Positions 36,777-49,700 of a DNA stretch of 64,000 bases are shown in pieces. The position numbers and the translations under genes are program-made. The DNA is taken from positions 7,254,001 through 7,318,000 of the forward strand of contig NC_088312.1 in the NCBI RefSeq assembly GCF_910592395.1. Reading direction: 5' to 3'. The notes beneath the pieces were generated by a model, which searched no databases, was not told the DNA's origin, and saw only the letters and a program-made list of their open reading frames with translations. Source of the stretch: Lineus longissimus. Taxonomy: Eukaryota; Nemertea; Pilidiophora; Heteronemertea; Lineidae. Position 1 is the first letter of the stretch, and each line of letters begins with the position of its first letter.

Positions 36777-38334
36777 CTAAACAAAGCTTCCAGGCTTCTT
36801 AGTATTTCCCGTAATAATCTGATGTCTAGGAAAATAGACCGTCACACCGTGCACCGATTTACTGCTATCGCCACGTTTGCTAGCGCTATCCTTGCGCACG
36901 CGATCTCGCGGCGTCACGTCACAGCCACGTGGGTCCGTGATTTTGATATCAGGGCATGCGCCGCTTGTAGTACTACCATTGTTTACACTACTGTACGTTT
37001 TCTCCTCTGACATACCGTGCGGTATTAGATTCTTCCTCTGAGGGTCACTTGCACGTTTTTCACTCGCGCGAGTACTACTTGTATCATGATTGTTATTTTT
37101 CTGCAATGCCCCGGGGTGACTGCGTATACTCCCCGGTATTCTTGTAGTTTGTGTGTAATTACAACTCGAATGTAACGACGAGGTCCTCCCTATCATGTAT
37201 TTACCCCGTCCTCCTCTTCGGAGCACCTCTTTTGAATAGCAACACCGGCACAGTGTCATTTTGAATGCCTCCCTATACTTCCGCGACATCAGGTTGTAGA
37301 GGATGGGATTCACCGTCGAGCTGACGAAATACAAGGTGCCTGCAAGAAAAAGCCGAACATATCGTAAATAAGTCTATCTTTGGAAAGAGAAAGCGGTCTC
37401 GCGAAAGGTTTATTTGCTTGTTTGTTCGAGGGACAATCATGAAATCTGCTGTAAATATGACTGTCCTGTGACAGACCCATCGCTGTTGTTTTGCCTTGAC
37501 AGTGGTCCAACCGAGCGGCGGTAACATGAACATTAAATATTTGGACAAAACTTGCTTGCGGCGACTCATACCAGAATTCTCTTGTTATCCATGTTTTGGC
37601 GTCAACAACGTGGTGTTATTTATGTCTACTATCTTCAGGTTTATTTTGGTTTGTTGATTTACCATCGATCGCTTCTGATAAGCAATGGATTTCGTTGCGA
37701 CAGGCCCGCAGACACAAACCGGAAGTGACGCGTGACATGAAGGACCGAAGCCGTGCTATTTTGAGATACGGCTGATACGCTCCTCGATGTCACCAAAGGT
37801 ACCTCAAAGTACCGCTAATGATGGCTCATGGTAAGGGGTTGCATCTCCATCCTCCCACGGCGCTTACATTGCTTTGGTGGTTATTTTAGATGGTAGACGA
37901 CACAGAGAGGAACTTACGTCAGTAGTCGGTATCTCCGGGCATTTGAGACTTTTTGCTTGGAAAAATTGATCAAAGATTTTGATCAAAATACTTTCGCTTC
38001 CGATATATCAGAAGCAGATTCTCCATTAATTGTTAGACATTTGCATATTCTCGGATTGGATGATGTTTCAAGCGTAACCATGCCAATTGTATAGCTCCTT
38101 CACTTATGCTACGTAGAGCCCTATCGATGAAATGTTCAGTAATTTTCTGCCACCAGAAGAAATTCTCCCGTATAGAGATCATGAGATCGAAGTTTGACTT
38201 ACCAGAAACGTAAAAAATCTGTGTGTAGACGGCATTGAACGTGTCCGTGTATACCTCGGCCGGCAGGTAGATGGTAAGGAGTCGCTGGATGTGGAACGGC
38301 GCCCAGCAGATAAAAAACGCCACCACCACAGCAA
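36777..38334 (-). CDS. Class A GPCR, neuromedin U / pyrokinin-receptor-like, last two coding exons only
   Basis: Exons are 38334-38203 and 37339-36777 on the minus strand, in phase, encoding about 230 C-terminal residues. The first encodes TM6 and extracellular loop 3: VAVVVAFFICWAPFHIQRLL, then a loop ending TQIFYVSG. The second encodes TM7, TLYFVSSTVNPILYNLMS, with the NPxxY motif as NPILY, then helix 8 (RKYREAFK), a CRCC palmitoylation-type cluster and a long Ser/Thr/Arg-rich tail ending KKPGSFV. The CWAPFH and SSTVNPILYN wording is characteristic of neuromedin U, pyrokinin and capa receptors, which couple peptide binding to G proteins at the plasma membrane. TM1-5 exons were not found to the right in this window, so the upstream intron exceeds 25 kb or the gene is broken. 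The exact subfamily is inference. Confidence 0.85.
37340..38202 (-). other. Intron between the TM6 and TM7 exons of the GPCR gene
   Basis: An 863-bp GT-AG intron splits the glycine codon between loop 3 and TM7. No repeat or gene is recognised in it. Confidence 0.8.
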
Positions 38335-38403
38335 CTGCAACGAGAGAAAGAAAAAGCAGTTGTAAGCAACAGTGAGATATTTTGGATTCGTGAAACATCG
38401 GTA

Positions 38404-38433
38404 CATCATCATCACTATCATCATCATCATCAC
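38404..38433. repeat. CAT/ATC microsatellite
   Basis: A short interrupted run of ATC triplets about 70 bp upstream (minus-strand sense) of the TM6 exon acceptor, within the large GPCR intron. Confidence 0.85.
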
Positions 38434-38534
38434 TCCCCTTAATCGCTGTAAAAACTGCTAGTTGTCGCGTGAAGCATTTGTGTGACAATTTCTTCAGGTC
38501 GCGTAAGTGTGACAACTCGTCACCACAGTCGGAG

Positions 38535-38850
38535 AGACTACTATGACACACCATTCATCTATATTTGTTCTATAAACACAAACTCCTATGACACATTCCA
38601 GATATATGCCTTCCTTGCTTAAAGAAACACTCCCATGGCACAAAACGTCTTCTTTGTCCACACAATGAACTGACACTCCTATGACACCCAATATTTCTAT
38701 CCCTTCTACACACAGAGCTTCTAAGCCACTCATTCCTTCTATAGCCTTCCATAAACAGAGACTCAAATGCGTCTATATTTCTTCTATAAGCAAACACTCC
38801 TCTGACACACAATTCTTCTATATTCAGTCGATAAACAGTACACCATCCGA
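38535..38850. repeat. Degenerate minisatellite
   Basis: Variants of CTCCTATGACACA followed by TTCTATATTT and CTATAAACA recur about every 55-65 bp, for example near 38584, 38673 and 38798. Units are diverged and the boundaries are approximate. Confidence 0.6.
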
Positions 38851-39570
38851 TGATTTTCGTCATCTATATTGTTTGTTCAGTTTATACTTCTTTTTAATTT
38901 CGCTCGCATCAGCAACCGCAAATTCAGCGGCGACTCTCCCCAAACAGCCATTGAATCTATCTTTTCTTCTCATCAACCAAACAAAGGGTCGTAGTTTTCT
39001 TTAGACGTGTCATTTGATAATGTGTTGTCTGTAAAGAAATGCTAAACTAAGATAAGACGATTATCATCGTCGTCTTTAGCTTTAGATAGGGGATCCGCCA
39101 CACATCGGGGGTGAACTGCTGAGCAGCAATACGCGGCAATATGGTAAGCAGGAAAGTGTCAACAGAGGTTCGCACTTGCTGAAAACAATACGTTGGCTTC
39201 ATTCGAAATGCTATATAGCAATTCCAAAGCTTCTTACCCTAAGAATATTGGATACCAATGAAACGAGACGGTCGCACAAACGATATTGAGTGATGTCAGG
39301 CTGTTTAAACATAATCCATCCGATGAATTTGGCAGCAAAACAATATTGTATGGACGTATAATGTTACCGTCAACATAACTTTTTCAACCTAATTACCCAA
39401 GAACAAAGTATTGTATTTGAAAATCGTGATTCAACTGAGAAGAAGGTGGTCCCCCGTTCAATGTCAGTAGACAGGTAGATTAAATTACCAGAAGTTGTAT
39501 GCAGAGGCAACGCGTGTAAACAATTTGTTTACCCTATCGTGTTTGCGTCTTGTAATGAGAGTACATTTCA

Positions 39571-39694
39571 ATGGCGCCGTGGAAACCTACGTTTGACAAT
39601 AGGATTATTCAGTACGATTTGGATATGCTGGGCCCGGAAGATGGCCTGAGACCGCGGGTTTACATAGAGCTGTACACTATATACGGACACGCAG
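39571..39694 (+). other. Weak candidate first coding exon
   Basis: An ATG-initiated 41-codon frame starting MAPWKPTFDNRIIQYD ends at a good donor (GCAG/GTGAGA). It is more GC-rich than its surroundings. No family is recognised and no partner exon was identified, so it may be chance. Confidence 0.12.
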
Positions 39695-40325
39695 GTGAGA
39701 GGTGGTTTCATGGTCGTGAAGCCATTTTTCGTCGGCATGCAGCTCTAATCCCGGCCTAATGGATTGTACAATGATAGCATTTTTTTTTCAACCTTTATAT
39801 GTATTAACATACATTCTAACAAAAGACAAATCTAGAATTACGGTTAATTTGAGACAATTGCTATCGCGTTTTGAAAACTTTTAAACGAGTTTCACGCATT
39901 AGTTGCCATAGATTCTGAAGCGAGCGACTCGTGATAATTTCTGGCTTCAATTAAAAGTTCTTGAAACCGGTAAGAGCTGACGTACGAACTCCGATAAAGA
40001 ATCATATGACTTCGACGCTATTTACTCCATCACAAAACCATGACTTCTGCCTTGTTTCCCTAATGGACAAAAAGTTATGTATTCAAATAAAAATGCCATA
40101 TTTCTCAAAAGTAAAATCCATTACCAGTGTTTCGTATTCTTTTGACATTGTAATGGGCGTGAACTGACAAAGGAAGTATCATCACTTCGGAAAGAACCTT
40201 TAGTACTATTGTTAGATGACACTTTGTCTGCACCCGATAAGTACACGAATATATTGTCTTTTTTAGTCGACGGATCGCAAATGTATGTTACATGTACGTT
40301 ACAAATACAAGCCACAGTGGTAATT

Positions 40326-40555
40326 GAGAGTTGCACGAGAATTAAGTTGCCTCGACCAATATAACATACCATATGGTGTTTATACGTTACCGACTAGTCA
40401 AATCGCAAGGGCTATTATAAAGTAGCTCGAGTAGTAGTCTCTCTCATCCCTAGATACCACATGGCGTCATGTTTCAAATGCTACTTTAGCCGCAGGGGCA
40501 ATTAGAGTTGCACGAGAAATCAGTTGCCTCCACCAGACTTGCATACTATATCAGG
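40326..40555 (+). repeat. Pair of about 50-bp direct repeats
   Basis: GAGTTGCACGAGAATTAAGT near 40327 and GAGTTGCACGAGAAATCAGT near 40505 are each followed by TGCCTC.ACCA and a CATAC.ATAT-like stretch. They are probably fragments of one dispersed element. Confidence 0.6.
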
Positions 40556-42328
40556 GTGCAATTAGAATTATCGCTTCTCTCCCTCGATGACGACCAATTG
40601 TTGTCACAAGTAATGTTCGGGCGGTAGTTGATAAAGCTTGGAATCAGTGAAACCTTGGAACCAGTGATAAACCTTGGAATCGGTCCTAAAAATGCATAAA
40701 AACATGAAATAATGCCATTCGAACCTAACGTGGTTACGAATCAACATTTGGAGCTTATTCTTACATGATCAGATCGGAATTTTATGGTAATTTAGAAATC
40801 TGTCGCATATCCGATTCAATAGTCTGTATTTTAGAACAACCCAGTTGTACCTCGCCTCCAGTGTACAGTACTGATCTCCCAAATATGGGAAGACACGCCC
40901 ACCACACACCCATAATATGAACCAATAGCGCTCCGCTTATAAATACGCCACCACCACGCGGGGCCTATTTGAACTACGGATCGGTCTGTTCATACAGGGT
41001 GATACAGAGAAAATTGGGGGCCTGTCATGCATTATGCATGTATAAGGTTGACGACTATGTCTAGGCCTAATTGTCTATGATTGACTGATATTTTATAACA
41101 AACGATGAATAAAAGAAGCCTAGTCATGTATGTTTATTACCGAAGTTTGCGGATGAAAATTTCCTTCGCCGTGAGCGATTTCTTACATCTTCCAGTACGC
41201 ATCGAGGGATGCAGAGATCTTTGTGACGTCACCAGTTCTAAGCGGTTTTTTTATTCACGTGTGTGTTTGTCCTATGATCTCGTGCATCTAGTACCGAGCA
41301 TAATACTTTATCGTCTATGGAATACAAAACAATCATAAAAACTAATTTTTGCTTCCATTGAAGAGAAATAAAATATTTTAACGACCACAGCGCATTGCCA
41401 ATTGATGACGTCATCCTCCACATTAAAAATGTTGGCTTCTGAACTAACTGGCAAATTGCTATCAATAAAGTCAGCTGGGACGAGACTGTCAGTTGGGAGG
41501 GTATAAATCGTGGAAGGAACGCACCCGATTTCCCGCGCTATTTGCACAGTGATTCCATGGTTTACATTGAATATTCCAAGGTTTATCAGTGTTTCCAAGG
41601 TTTCACTAATTCCATACTTTATCAACTACCTGTTCGGGCCGCATTGAGAAATTTACATAATTCCTCACCAGATCTAATGAAAACATTTACATACGGCAAT
41701 GAGAGAAGATGTGTAGTTGCGCGTACATGTACATGTAGATTGGTGATGCTATTTTGCGGCATTGTGAGGACGTCATCGGATGGTTAAAGGCCCTCGGCAA
41801 CGATATTTAAGCAATCCCTTGTTCAGTAATCTCACTTTGTCATCCTTTCCTCTGCCTATTGGCAGATTGGAGGAAGGTCATTCGCCTTTTGCGAAATTTT
41901 TCCTCTACTGTGACAATGACCACCTGGCACTAGCCGAGGGTTCTGTAGCAGGAGCAATTTTGGTCGCCTTCCTCCCCAGTAAACGTGACAAAATTGACAT
42001 TGACTTTGCCAACAGCGTTATGTGGCAATGTCGATTGGCATCTCATATGAATACTGTGGCCACAGCTCATTTTGTACTGAACAACCTCCTCCATGTAGCT
42101 CTTAACGTTTGCCCACCCAGTGGGAGGAAGACAAAAAGTACACTACGGGCTGTAAAAATATTACCTATGCACACTATGCATCATAAATCACGACGCAAAT
42201 GACAGAATTAAGGTTTCACGTTTACGACCATCGAAATTATCATTGAAAAGTATATTGTCATGTTCGGCACGCAGATTGTCACTTAACTGTCTCAAAAACA
42301 AAATGATACAAAAGAAATCCCACCTTAA

Positions 42329-42575
42329 GGTTGACCATAGGTACCATCATTTCGTCTAGAACTTGAAATCCTCAAGCAAGTAGAACTCCTTTAAATTTGA
42401 AATAAGGTGTTTTTGATTTATAAAGTGAATGCCAATTTCAAGGTTGGGAGTCTGCTCTCTCGAAAACAAAGAACTGACTTCCACCCTTGAAATTGGCATT
42501 CGATTCGTTCTAAAAGAGTTGTAACTGCTTTAGGATTTCAAATTCTAGCAAAGTGGTGGTACCTTTGGTCAACCC
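42329..42575. mobile_element. TTAA-flanked MITE with long inverted arms, copy 1
   Basis: A 247-bp fold-back element. The left end GGTTGACCATAGGTACCA and the right end ACCTTTGGTCAACCC are inverted, and TTAA lies directly outside on both sides (42325-42328 and 42576-42579). The arms are about 65 bp or more, with further pairing inside (ATGCCAATTTCAAGG with CCTTGAAATTGGCAT). TTAA duplication is the hallmark of piggyBac-type insertion; no transposase is present. Confidence 0.8.
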
Positions 42576-42579
42576 TTAA

Positions 42580-43498
42580 AATTGCTGGCGGTTGTTACGT
42601 GAGTTGACGATGACCAACAAGCAATGGATGGCCTCGAAGTTATGTTCTGTCGTTTGGTCAATCGAGGAATCAGTGACCATGGCTGCAGGCAATACAATCT
42701 GCGTTGTAATGTAACCACAGCATTCTCTGCATTGTATCGTCAGCTAGTGGAATAACAAAGCAGCGATTAACGCAGTACATGTACTTGCTGTTTGTGACTA
42801 TCAACGAAAACGTTGGTTTTAAACCATATCTATACCAAGCTATGGTTAAGAGAGATATCAATGATAATGGAATAGTGGATTAGCTAATCCAGTAGTTGTC
42901 GCAAATATTTGAGTTCTGTTTGGCTGTTAGTCGCTTTTAGGAACATTTGCTCCGACCTAACAACGGAAATGCTAGTTTTACAACATAAATATATAACAAA
43001 GGAATAAACAGTACTAGCACCAGGTCAATTGACAATATATGTGCTCTATCTAGTATACCACGACTGTGAGAGATGCCAATACTAATGTTGATCATCTGAT
43101 ATTATACAAAGTGAGTGTTATTTGATGACCACGTATTAAACGAATGGGCAGATGGAAGGCGGTGTTTGCGTGTAACCCAAGATTAATCTGCTCTCAAGGC
43201 GACTAATTCAATCATCAATAATCAGGAGAATGTCTGATGAGGCGATCAGGCCCTCGGTATAGTAATAATCTCCACGGTGTTGTATCATGGTGTGGTCACC
43301 CGCTAACTATCAATAGAAAAGGCCGCTGGGAATCATTGCTGTTTTGCAGTCGGCTGACCACTCTTTACTGCTGCGTCTGTGAACATGCTCAGAAACCGCT
43401 TGGTAACACCATTGGTATCACAATCTACGGGTCCGTCACTGGTATTTCTGCAACTGAATCTTGTATTGGCTTATTTTTAGTGGCAGTGGTTGCTTTAA
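42580..43498. other. Non-coding stretch between two MITE copies
   Basis: No recognised gene on either strand; only short open frames without family similarity. Confidence 0.5.
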
Positions 43499-43721
43499 GG
43501 CGTTGACCATAGAAACCACCATTTTGGCTAAAACTTTAAATCTTAAAGCAATTAGAACTCTTCAAAAATGAAGTGATGCCTATTTTAAGGGCGGGAGTTA
43601 GTTCTCTGGAAAACAAAGAACTGACTCCCACCCTTGAATTTGACATTCAGTTCATTTTGAAAGAGTCCTAATTGCTTTCGGATTTCAAGTTCTAGCCAAA
43701 ATGGTGGTACCCAACGTCAAC
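43499..43721. mobile_element. TTAA-type MITE with long inverted arms, copy 2
   Basis: A diverged relative of the element at 42329 with the same plan: CGTTGACCATAGAAACCACC at the left, GGTGGTACCCAACGTCAAC at the right, and the shared internal stretch GAAAACAAAGAACTGACT. TTAA is seen at the left flank (43495-43498) but not clearly at the right. Confidence 0.75.
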
Positions 43722-46700
43722 AATCCATTAGATAATCATCATTGTTCCGACCTCTTACCCACGCCCCTTCTCGTTTGGTCTGGTGCGTAATGTGATTTTA
43801 CCTCTCACTTCGATCCCTCCAACGACTTCCCTTTGTGAGGAAGGGTGCTTTTGATAATGACAATGCTCACACCTCCTCACTGAATGATTTCTTTCACTGC
43901 TCTTGTTACTTGATCTGACAACCAGCTACATGTAATGATCAAATTTTCCCAGGGCATGTCTGAAACCAGGTGAGGATTTGTGAAGACTACCAAAAATACT
44001 GCTAACACTATCGATGAAACCTTCTTCAAAGATAGCCATGAAACACTTGACGCATTCGAAAAAAAGTAATTTGGGGAAAACGAACGCAATATTTCTTTAT
44101 GAAGGGAAAGGGCCGTTGGCTGGACTTCGTCCATCGATATCCGATATGTATATGATATCATCTTAGCTTTTTTTAACAGGGTGAGCTTGGAGGGTTCAAT
44201 TACCTGTACCCCCATATGGTTCTGAGGGCATGCGCCTTTTTCTACTTGTGAAACCCAATATTGCCACATGCCACTCTTTTATTACACTTGGCTGGAGTAA
44301 CAGAAGGAGTTGGAGGGTGGGTTGGCATCATTTTGAATAATGAATAGGCAGATGTGTCAAACACTCCTTTCGGAAAAGTGGATTACTAGAGTGGGAAGGG
44401 ATCATCTAACAGGAAGCTCAGATTCAACTTAAACACCAACTCTAGCATTCGGCGCATTGACCCGGCGTCATACTGATCAGAATCCCTGCCAAACTCCTGA
44501 TCTTCTCCGAAATCCCGCGCTCATTGCCTGAATGAGGTCCCCAGCGCTAAACGACCACGGTGACTCTCGAGAGACACATTCACAGACTCGGATAAAGCCT
44601 TTTCCTTTAAGCACATTTTCATTAATCTTCCACAGATCTCTGAAAGTATGATTGACATTGACATCGTTTGATCTTGTAACTTCTTCGCATTCCCTTAAAC
44701 GTAAATTTCATTATGAAATCACATTTCTGCACTCAGGAAGAGGAGTAAAGGTAAAAGCAAATGGTTTGGATTGGGACTTTGAAGTCTGTTTCTGATAGTA
44801 TTTATAAGAGACAACGAAATTTAGCATGGCTGGACATCCTCAGACTACATCTACCAAGTGTGTGATAATTGCTGTCGATATTGTCAACCTAAAACAAAAA
44901 AGAAAGGCCCTGTAACTACATAGCTTTTCGTAACCTTTACATGAATGCTTGATACATCCACAAAGATTGATACACCCATGTCATGGCATTTTTCTCAGAC
45001 ATGTCATGTATCTTCTTGTCAATGTGCACTTAATTACCTTTAATCGTGTCCTGCGATTAGAGGGCTGGTTGAACATGGCATGTTTGATAAGTCTATCAGG
45101 AGATGGTGGGCAGGATAATGCATTATTGAAGGACAGGTACGTTGAGTGAGGTTTACCACGAACATCACTGGCACGTACGTCGTTAATATTGATAGTGCTC
45201 AGAACAGGCTCAGTCAGGATCGGAAGGGCATGCATGATGGAGCAGTGACTACAACAAAGGAGAAGGGAGTCGCGTTTACAGATAAAATTAGTCGGCTTGT
45301 ATAGCTTTAACTCGTTGCACCTTTGCCGATATTTACATAACAGTACCAGACGTGTCAACGTGATGAAGACCGACCTTATAGTGTATATCTACATACACAT
45401 GGAATCGATGTACAAAGTCAACAATGTTGAAATTTACATGTATAGTATTCAATGTGTACAGGTATATAATAAACACAATTGAAAAATCTCAAAAACGAAC
45501 GACGTCGAGCATAAGAGGTTTTAATTCTACACTGTCTATAACTAAATGGTTGTTTTGCAAGGCGTGCAAGTGCTTAAGGGATTTGAAGAAAATATTACCG
45601 GTAAGAAGTAAACAACTCGGAAAAACTGCACCGAGAAGTTCGAGAACCGGGATATGAAATTAAGAAAATATGATGCTCTTGTTATCAAATATCCAGTGAG
45701 TGCATGGTTACCACGATTAATGTTGTACATGTATTTCATAATTTCTTACCTTCGCCGGTGGCTGAAAGGTATGTTCGTTATTCTGGCACAGTACTGCCGT
45801 CATCAGCTAAGAACTCTACGTGGCTAATCAAACATATATGAAAATAAAACCCGATAAAAGCAGAGTTTTGGCTGCAATTTTTTTTGTTATTCTTCTTTGT
45901 GCTGCCGTTATCAAAGAAGAACTCCATGCGGCTTTGAACTACTTTTTTGGGTGGAAGCGGAAACCTTTGAATTTTTAAAACCGACTGATCCCGCGAAAAG
46001 AAGCAACAGTCGTTGACCTCGCTCGTCCTTTGAAGCTACAGAGAGAGTGAATTAACTGTCACATCTCTGAAACTAATAGCGACATGCGCGAAATTGAAAA
46101 CCTCTCTTGGAACCACGAGGCCAATAAGTACAGATGAAGATTTGGCATGGCGATGCTAAATGCACCTAGAAAGTGGTCGGCTCTTCTGACGCCGTGTTGT
46201 TTTTATAAAGCTTTATATCCAATGTTACTTCGCCATTATAAATATGTTTCCAGGCACCCTGGCTCGTTACAGATGACACAGTTGGTAAGACTACTATGAG
46301 TCTGAGTGATACCTCAAAATGTCACTACTGGGAAACATCGAAAAGCATCGGGAAGGGAAAAAGAGGAAAAAATAGAGTCACGTGCCTAAGCAGGCTTGAA
46401 GGGTCTTACGAGTACCGGTCTGCCCGTGTCTGGTGTCGGGGATTTTGCGGCCTCTTTCCCTATCACGTGACATTGGCATATCTTCTTTGTGGTCTAAAGA
46501 GAAACAGAGAAGAACCCGATAAATGTTAATGTCAACAATTTTAACCGAAAGGAAGAACTCGCTCTATTGACGCAGTTGCCAGATTTTTTTAATTTCGCCA
46601 AATGACCTGAAAGCGACGCCAAAAGCGACAAGCGACACCACGAGGAAGTCCATGTGAGGAATTACCCGCAGGATATGCATACGAATAACAAAAGTTTCAT

Positions 46701-49700
46701 CCAAGAATGGTGAGCTACAGGACAGACTGGCGGACAGAACTTTTTTTGTTATCATACAGCTTTATAGAAAATCCCGAAGGCATCGGAGCAGTTAACGCAA
46801 GCGATGACAACAAGCAGTGGCGCAGGTAATGCCAACAGGAAAACTTTCATCTTCTTCAAGCAATTACTAAGCAATATCATCTTTTTGTGCTTCAAGGTTG
46901 GTGAGTTGAACGCCTTCACACTTTTTGTCGTATCTGCGCAGTAGCTGATTCATTTTGTGAAAACATAAACCACGACTGACTATGGGAGGTAATGATGTCA
47001 TTGTGAAGACGGCCTGCTTCATAACAACCCCTGGGCTGAATATCATAAACGACCAGCACGACCAGTGCTTAAGCCTTCTTGGCAGAACCCCATGGCAGAG
47101 CCCTCGAGGTTCCGCTAACTTAGCGGAGGAGAAGCGGCGACTAAGCCTAATGGAGTGAACTTGGCGACACACCTTAAGATGACGGTGGTTTAGGGGCCGT
47201 CAAACACCGTTAGCACATAGCGGAGCTACCATCAACCTCTTTGACATCTTCGCCCCTCACAGGCTACAAACAAAAGACGGCGATTCCTAGGCTCTTGCTG
47301 TCGAGGCAACCTTAACCGCTTACCGAAATTTACATTTCTAGGATGTATAGTCTCCCTGTCACGCATGCGATGAGTCTAGTAATATCACATCATGATCATG
47401 TCTTGAACGCTTCAAAAAGAAATAAAGGGTGCAACATATCTTGTTGCATCTTCTCTTTAATACTCAATGCACGAAAGCGATGAAAAAGATTACGAAATGT
47501 CGACATTTTCAGTTTTGCATATTTTTTACACTATAAGCCTTAAGATGCCAGTTTTGGTATTATTCGGATTGAGATCTTTTTCTCACTTCTCGAGTTCCTA
47601 AATTTCTTTCTCGTCTGTTGACGTAATCATGTTTTGTACAGTGATTTTAGACGCCATATTGTTCTTTGTAGTTCACCAATAAAGGTTACCATTTATAAAT
47701 GTGTAGGATGATTTTGCACATATGCTGATGCATCTCAGAGTTGTCCTGTCCACACAAACTGTCGCATTGCGCAAGTGCCCACATAGCAACAATCTGCGCT
47801 ATTTTGACTTGACAGGTCGAAGTCTTAGATAGTAAATAACGGAGACGATAAACGAGGAATCACCAAACCAAACGCGTGTGCTACATAAGAATCAATCACC
47901 AGAGGAATGTGTGACAGGCACCTATCAAAATAAAAATGATCACTAAAAATCAATAGTTTTTCATTAAAGACAAGGAATATCGATGGCGTCTGGATATTGG
48001 AACTGAGACTGTGCATGGAATGCGTATTGGAAGGGTAACCCTTTGTTAATCTCTCAGAAAAAAGTTAGGTGAGTGGGTGTTCGTTACTTGGCTCAGTCAT
48101 CCCAAAGACGTCTGTTTGTCCCTGTGCCCAGCCGAAAAACGTGCCTCGGGACAAGATAACTCATGCGTTTACCTCCCGAAGCTATTTACGACCTCATATT
48201 CCAGTATCCCCATGATCCAAACTAACGAAGCTCTTCGTAAACAAAACTGTCACCAAGTGATTCTACTTAATGCGCTTTCATTTAGACCTTTCATTCGAAG
48301 ATGATATCTCTATCATTAGAGTGGTGGCAGGCTTGATTTAATTTCTCGCTGAGTACTTGTCAGGGATAATCTATAACATCAGGCTGATGTCACTCTAGCA
48401 ATGTAAGCTTCAGGGATAGCGTCAAATGCGAGATTTTCAGTATCCATTGCTTTTATTTGTTGTTTAGCTATATGTAGATCGAAAGGTAGCACGAATCTTT
48501 TCTGATGTGAGAAGTTAAGAGGTGCTGAATCATCCACCTCGCCAAGCTTTGAGTAAATATATTTCATATGTTAACATTGCTGATGTTAATCGTTAGTGTT
48601 TTGGAAAAGAAATATAGTTCTTCCTCGATCAGCTTCTACCTGAGTTCTCAGTTCTGCAACAAAATTTCCTAACACCACGGACTACAGAGGCTTCTGCTTA
48701 ATAATTTCTCTTTCTCAATCTCTGCCCCGAATATCATTTATAAATCATGCCACACACCAAGTTAATAAGCCATCTGCCATATAATTGTTTCTGAAAAAGA
48801 TCTATTACGGTAATATCGGCGAATGCCTTTAAGCTATTGCTGAAGAAACGGAGCAGGGATCATTTTCGTCAATTATATCCCATCTTTCGTTTTTACTTTC
48901 AGAATCAAGACTTCATATAGCTAAAAAACTACCTTATACATCTACTCCACGCAAAGAAAAAGACCAGACAGTATACATTACTCATATAAAAACGGTGGTT
49001 CTAATGCTTATGGTATTTTTTTGCATAAGAGCATATAAGCTGCAGTTTTCTTGGACGAATAATGCAGTGCATGAAATGACAATTATTGGCGTTTTGTTGA
49101 TTTCCTTATATGTTGACTTGGTTCGTATTGAAGACGTCAGAATCTTTTGTGTTGCGAAATACTTTGGCTTTGAATTCGAGAAAAAAAGTTCACTTCTGAT
49201 ACCGTTGTTGAGCATTGCAATGAAAGAAACTTCAAATCAACAACAAAGTAATCCTTTTACATCTATGTGTGTAACCTCTGGAGTGTCGTCTGCAGGCAAG
49301 TTTTTCAATTCGCACAAAGTAAGCGTCAAAGTACAAAGTACAGGTATCTGTGGTGTCATTAAATCATGGCCAATTCATGTACGCGATACTCCTTAATCAA
49401 TGTTTATACAGGTACATGTACTTAGCTTATCAGAATCTTCCTTTGAATTTGTTAAAAGATTCAAACTTTATGGAAGAATCGGGGAAATTTTCGAAAACAT
49501 TCGCCGATAAAAAACTTTAATTTACTGTACTTGTCGTAATTCGTCGTTTGTAGCCCTTTGTATGCTTGCGAATCCTGCCTAGTGTGGAGTTGGGACGAGA
49601 AATTAAGGATACGCATACTGCATTTTACTTAGCATATCCACATTCTTCAGCTGTCCAACTATCCTCTTTCCATCATCTTATTAATGTTGCAGAGTATAAC

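Larger units (their letters stand above)
38851..42324. other. Non-coding stretch, probably GPCR intron or intergenic
   Basis: No recognised gene. Local features are a near-duplicate pair of GAGTTGCACGAGAA segments (about 40326-40375 and 40504-40555), three short CTTGGAA.C repeats at 40635-40685, and one weak candidate exon at 39571 (separate entry). A 140-codon open frame at 41780-42202 has no similarity I recognise. Confidence 0.5.

Noticed and set aside
39571-39700. Minus-strand reading of the same segment as a missing GPCR exon
   Set aside because: The antisense frame has no transmembrane pattern or conserved GPCR residues.
41780-42202. 140-codon plus-strand open frame
   Set aside because: No recognised domain, no supporting splice sites or neighbours; length alone is not enough in 25 kb of non-coding DNA.
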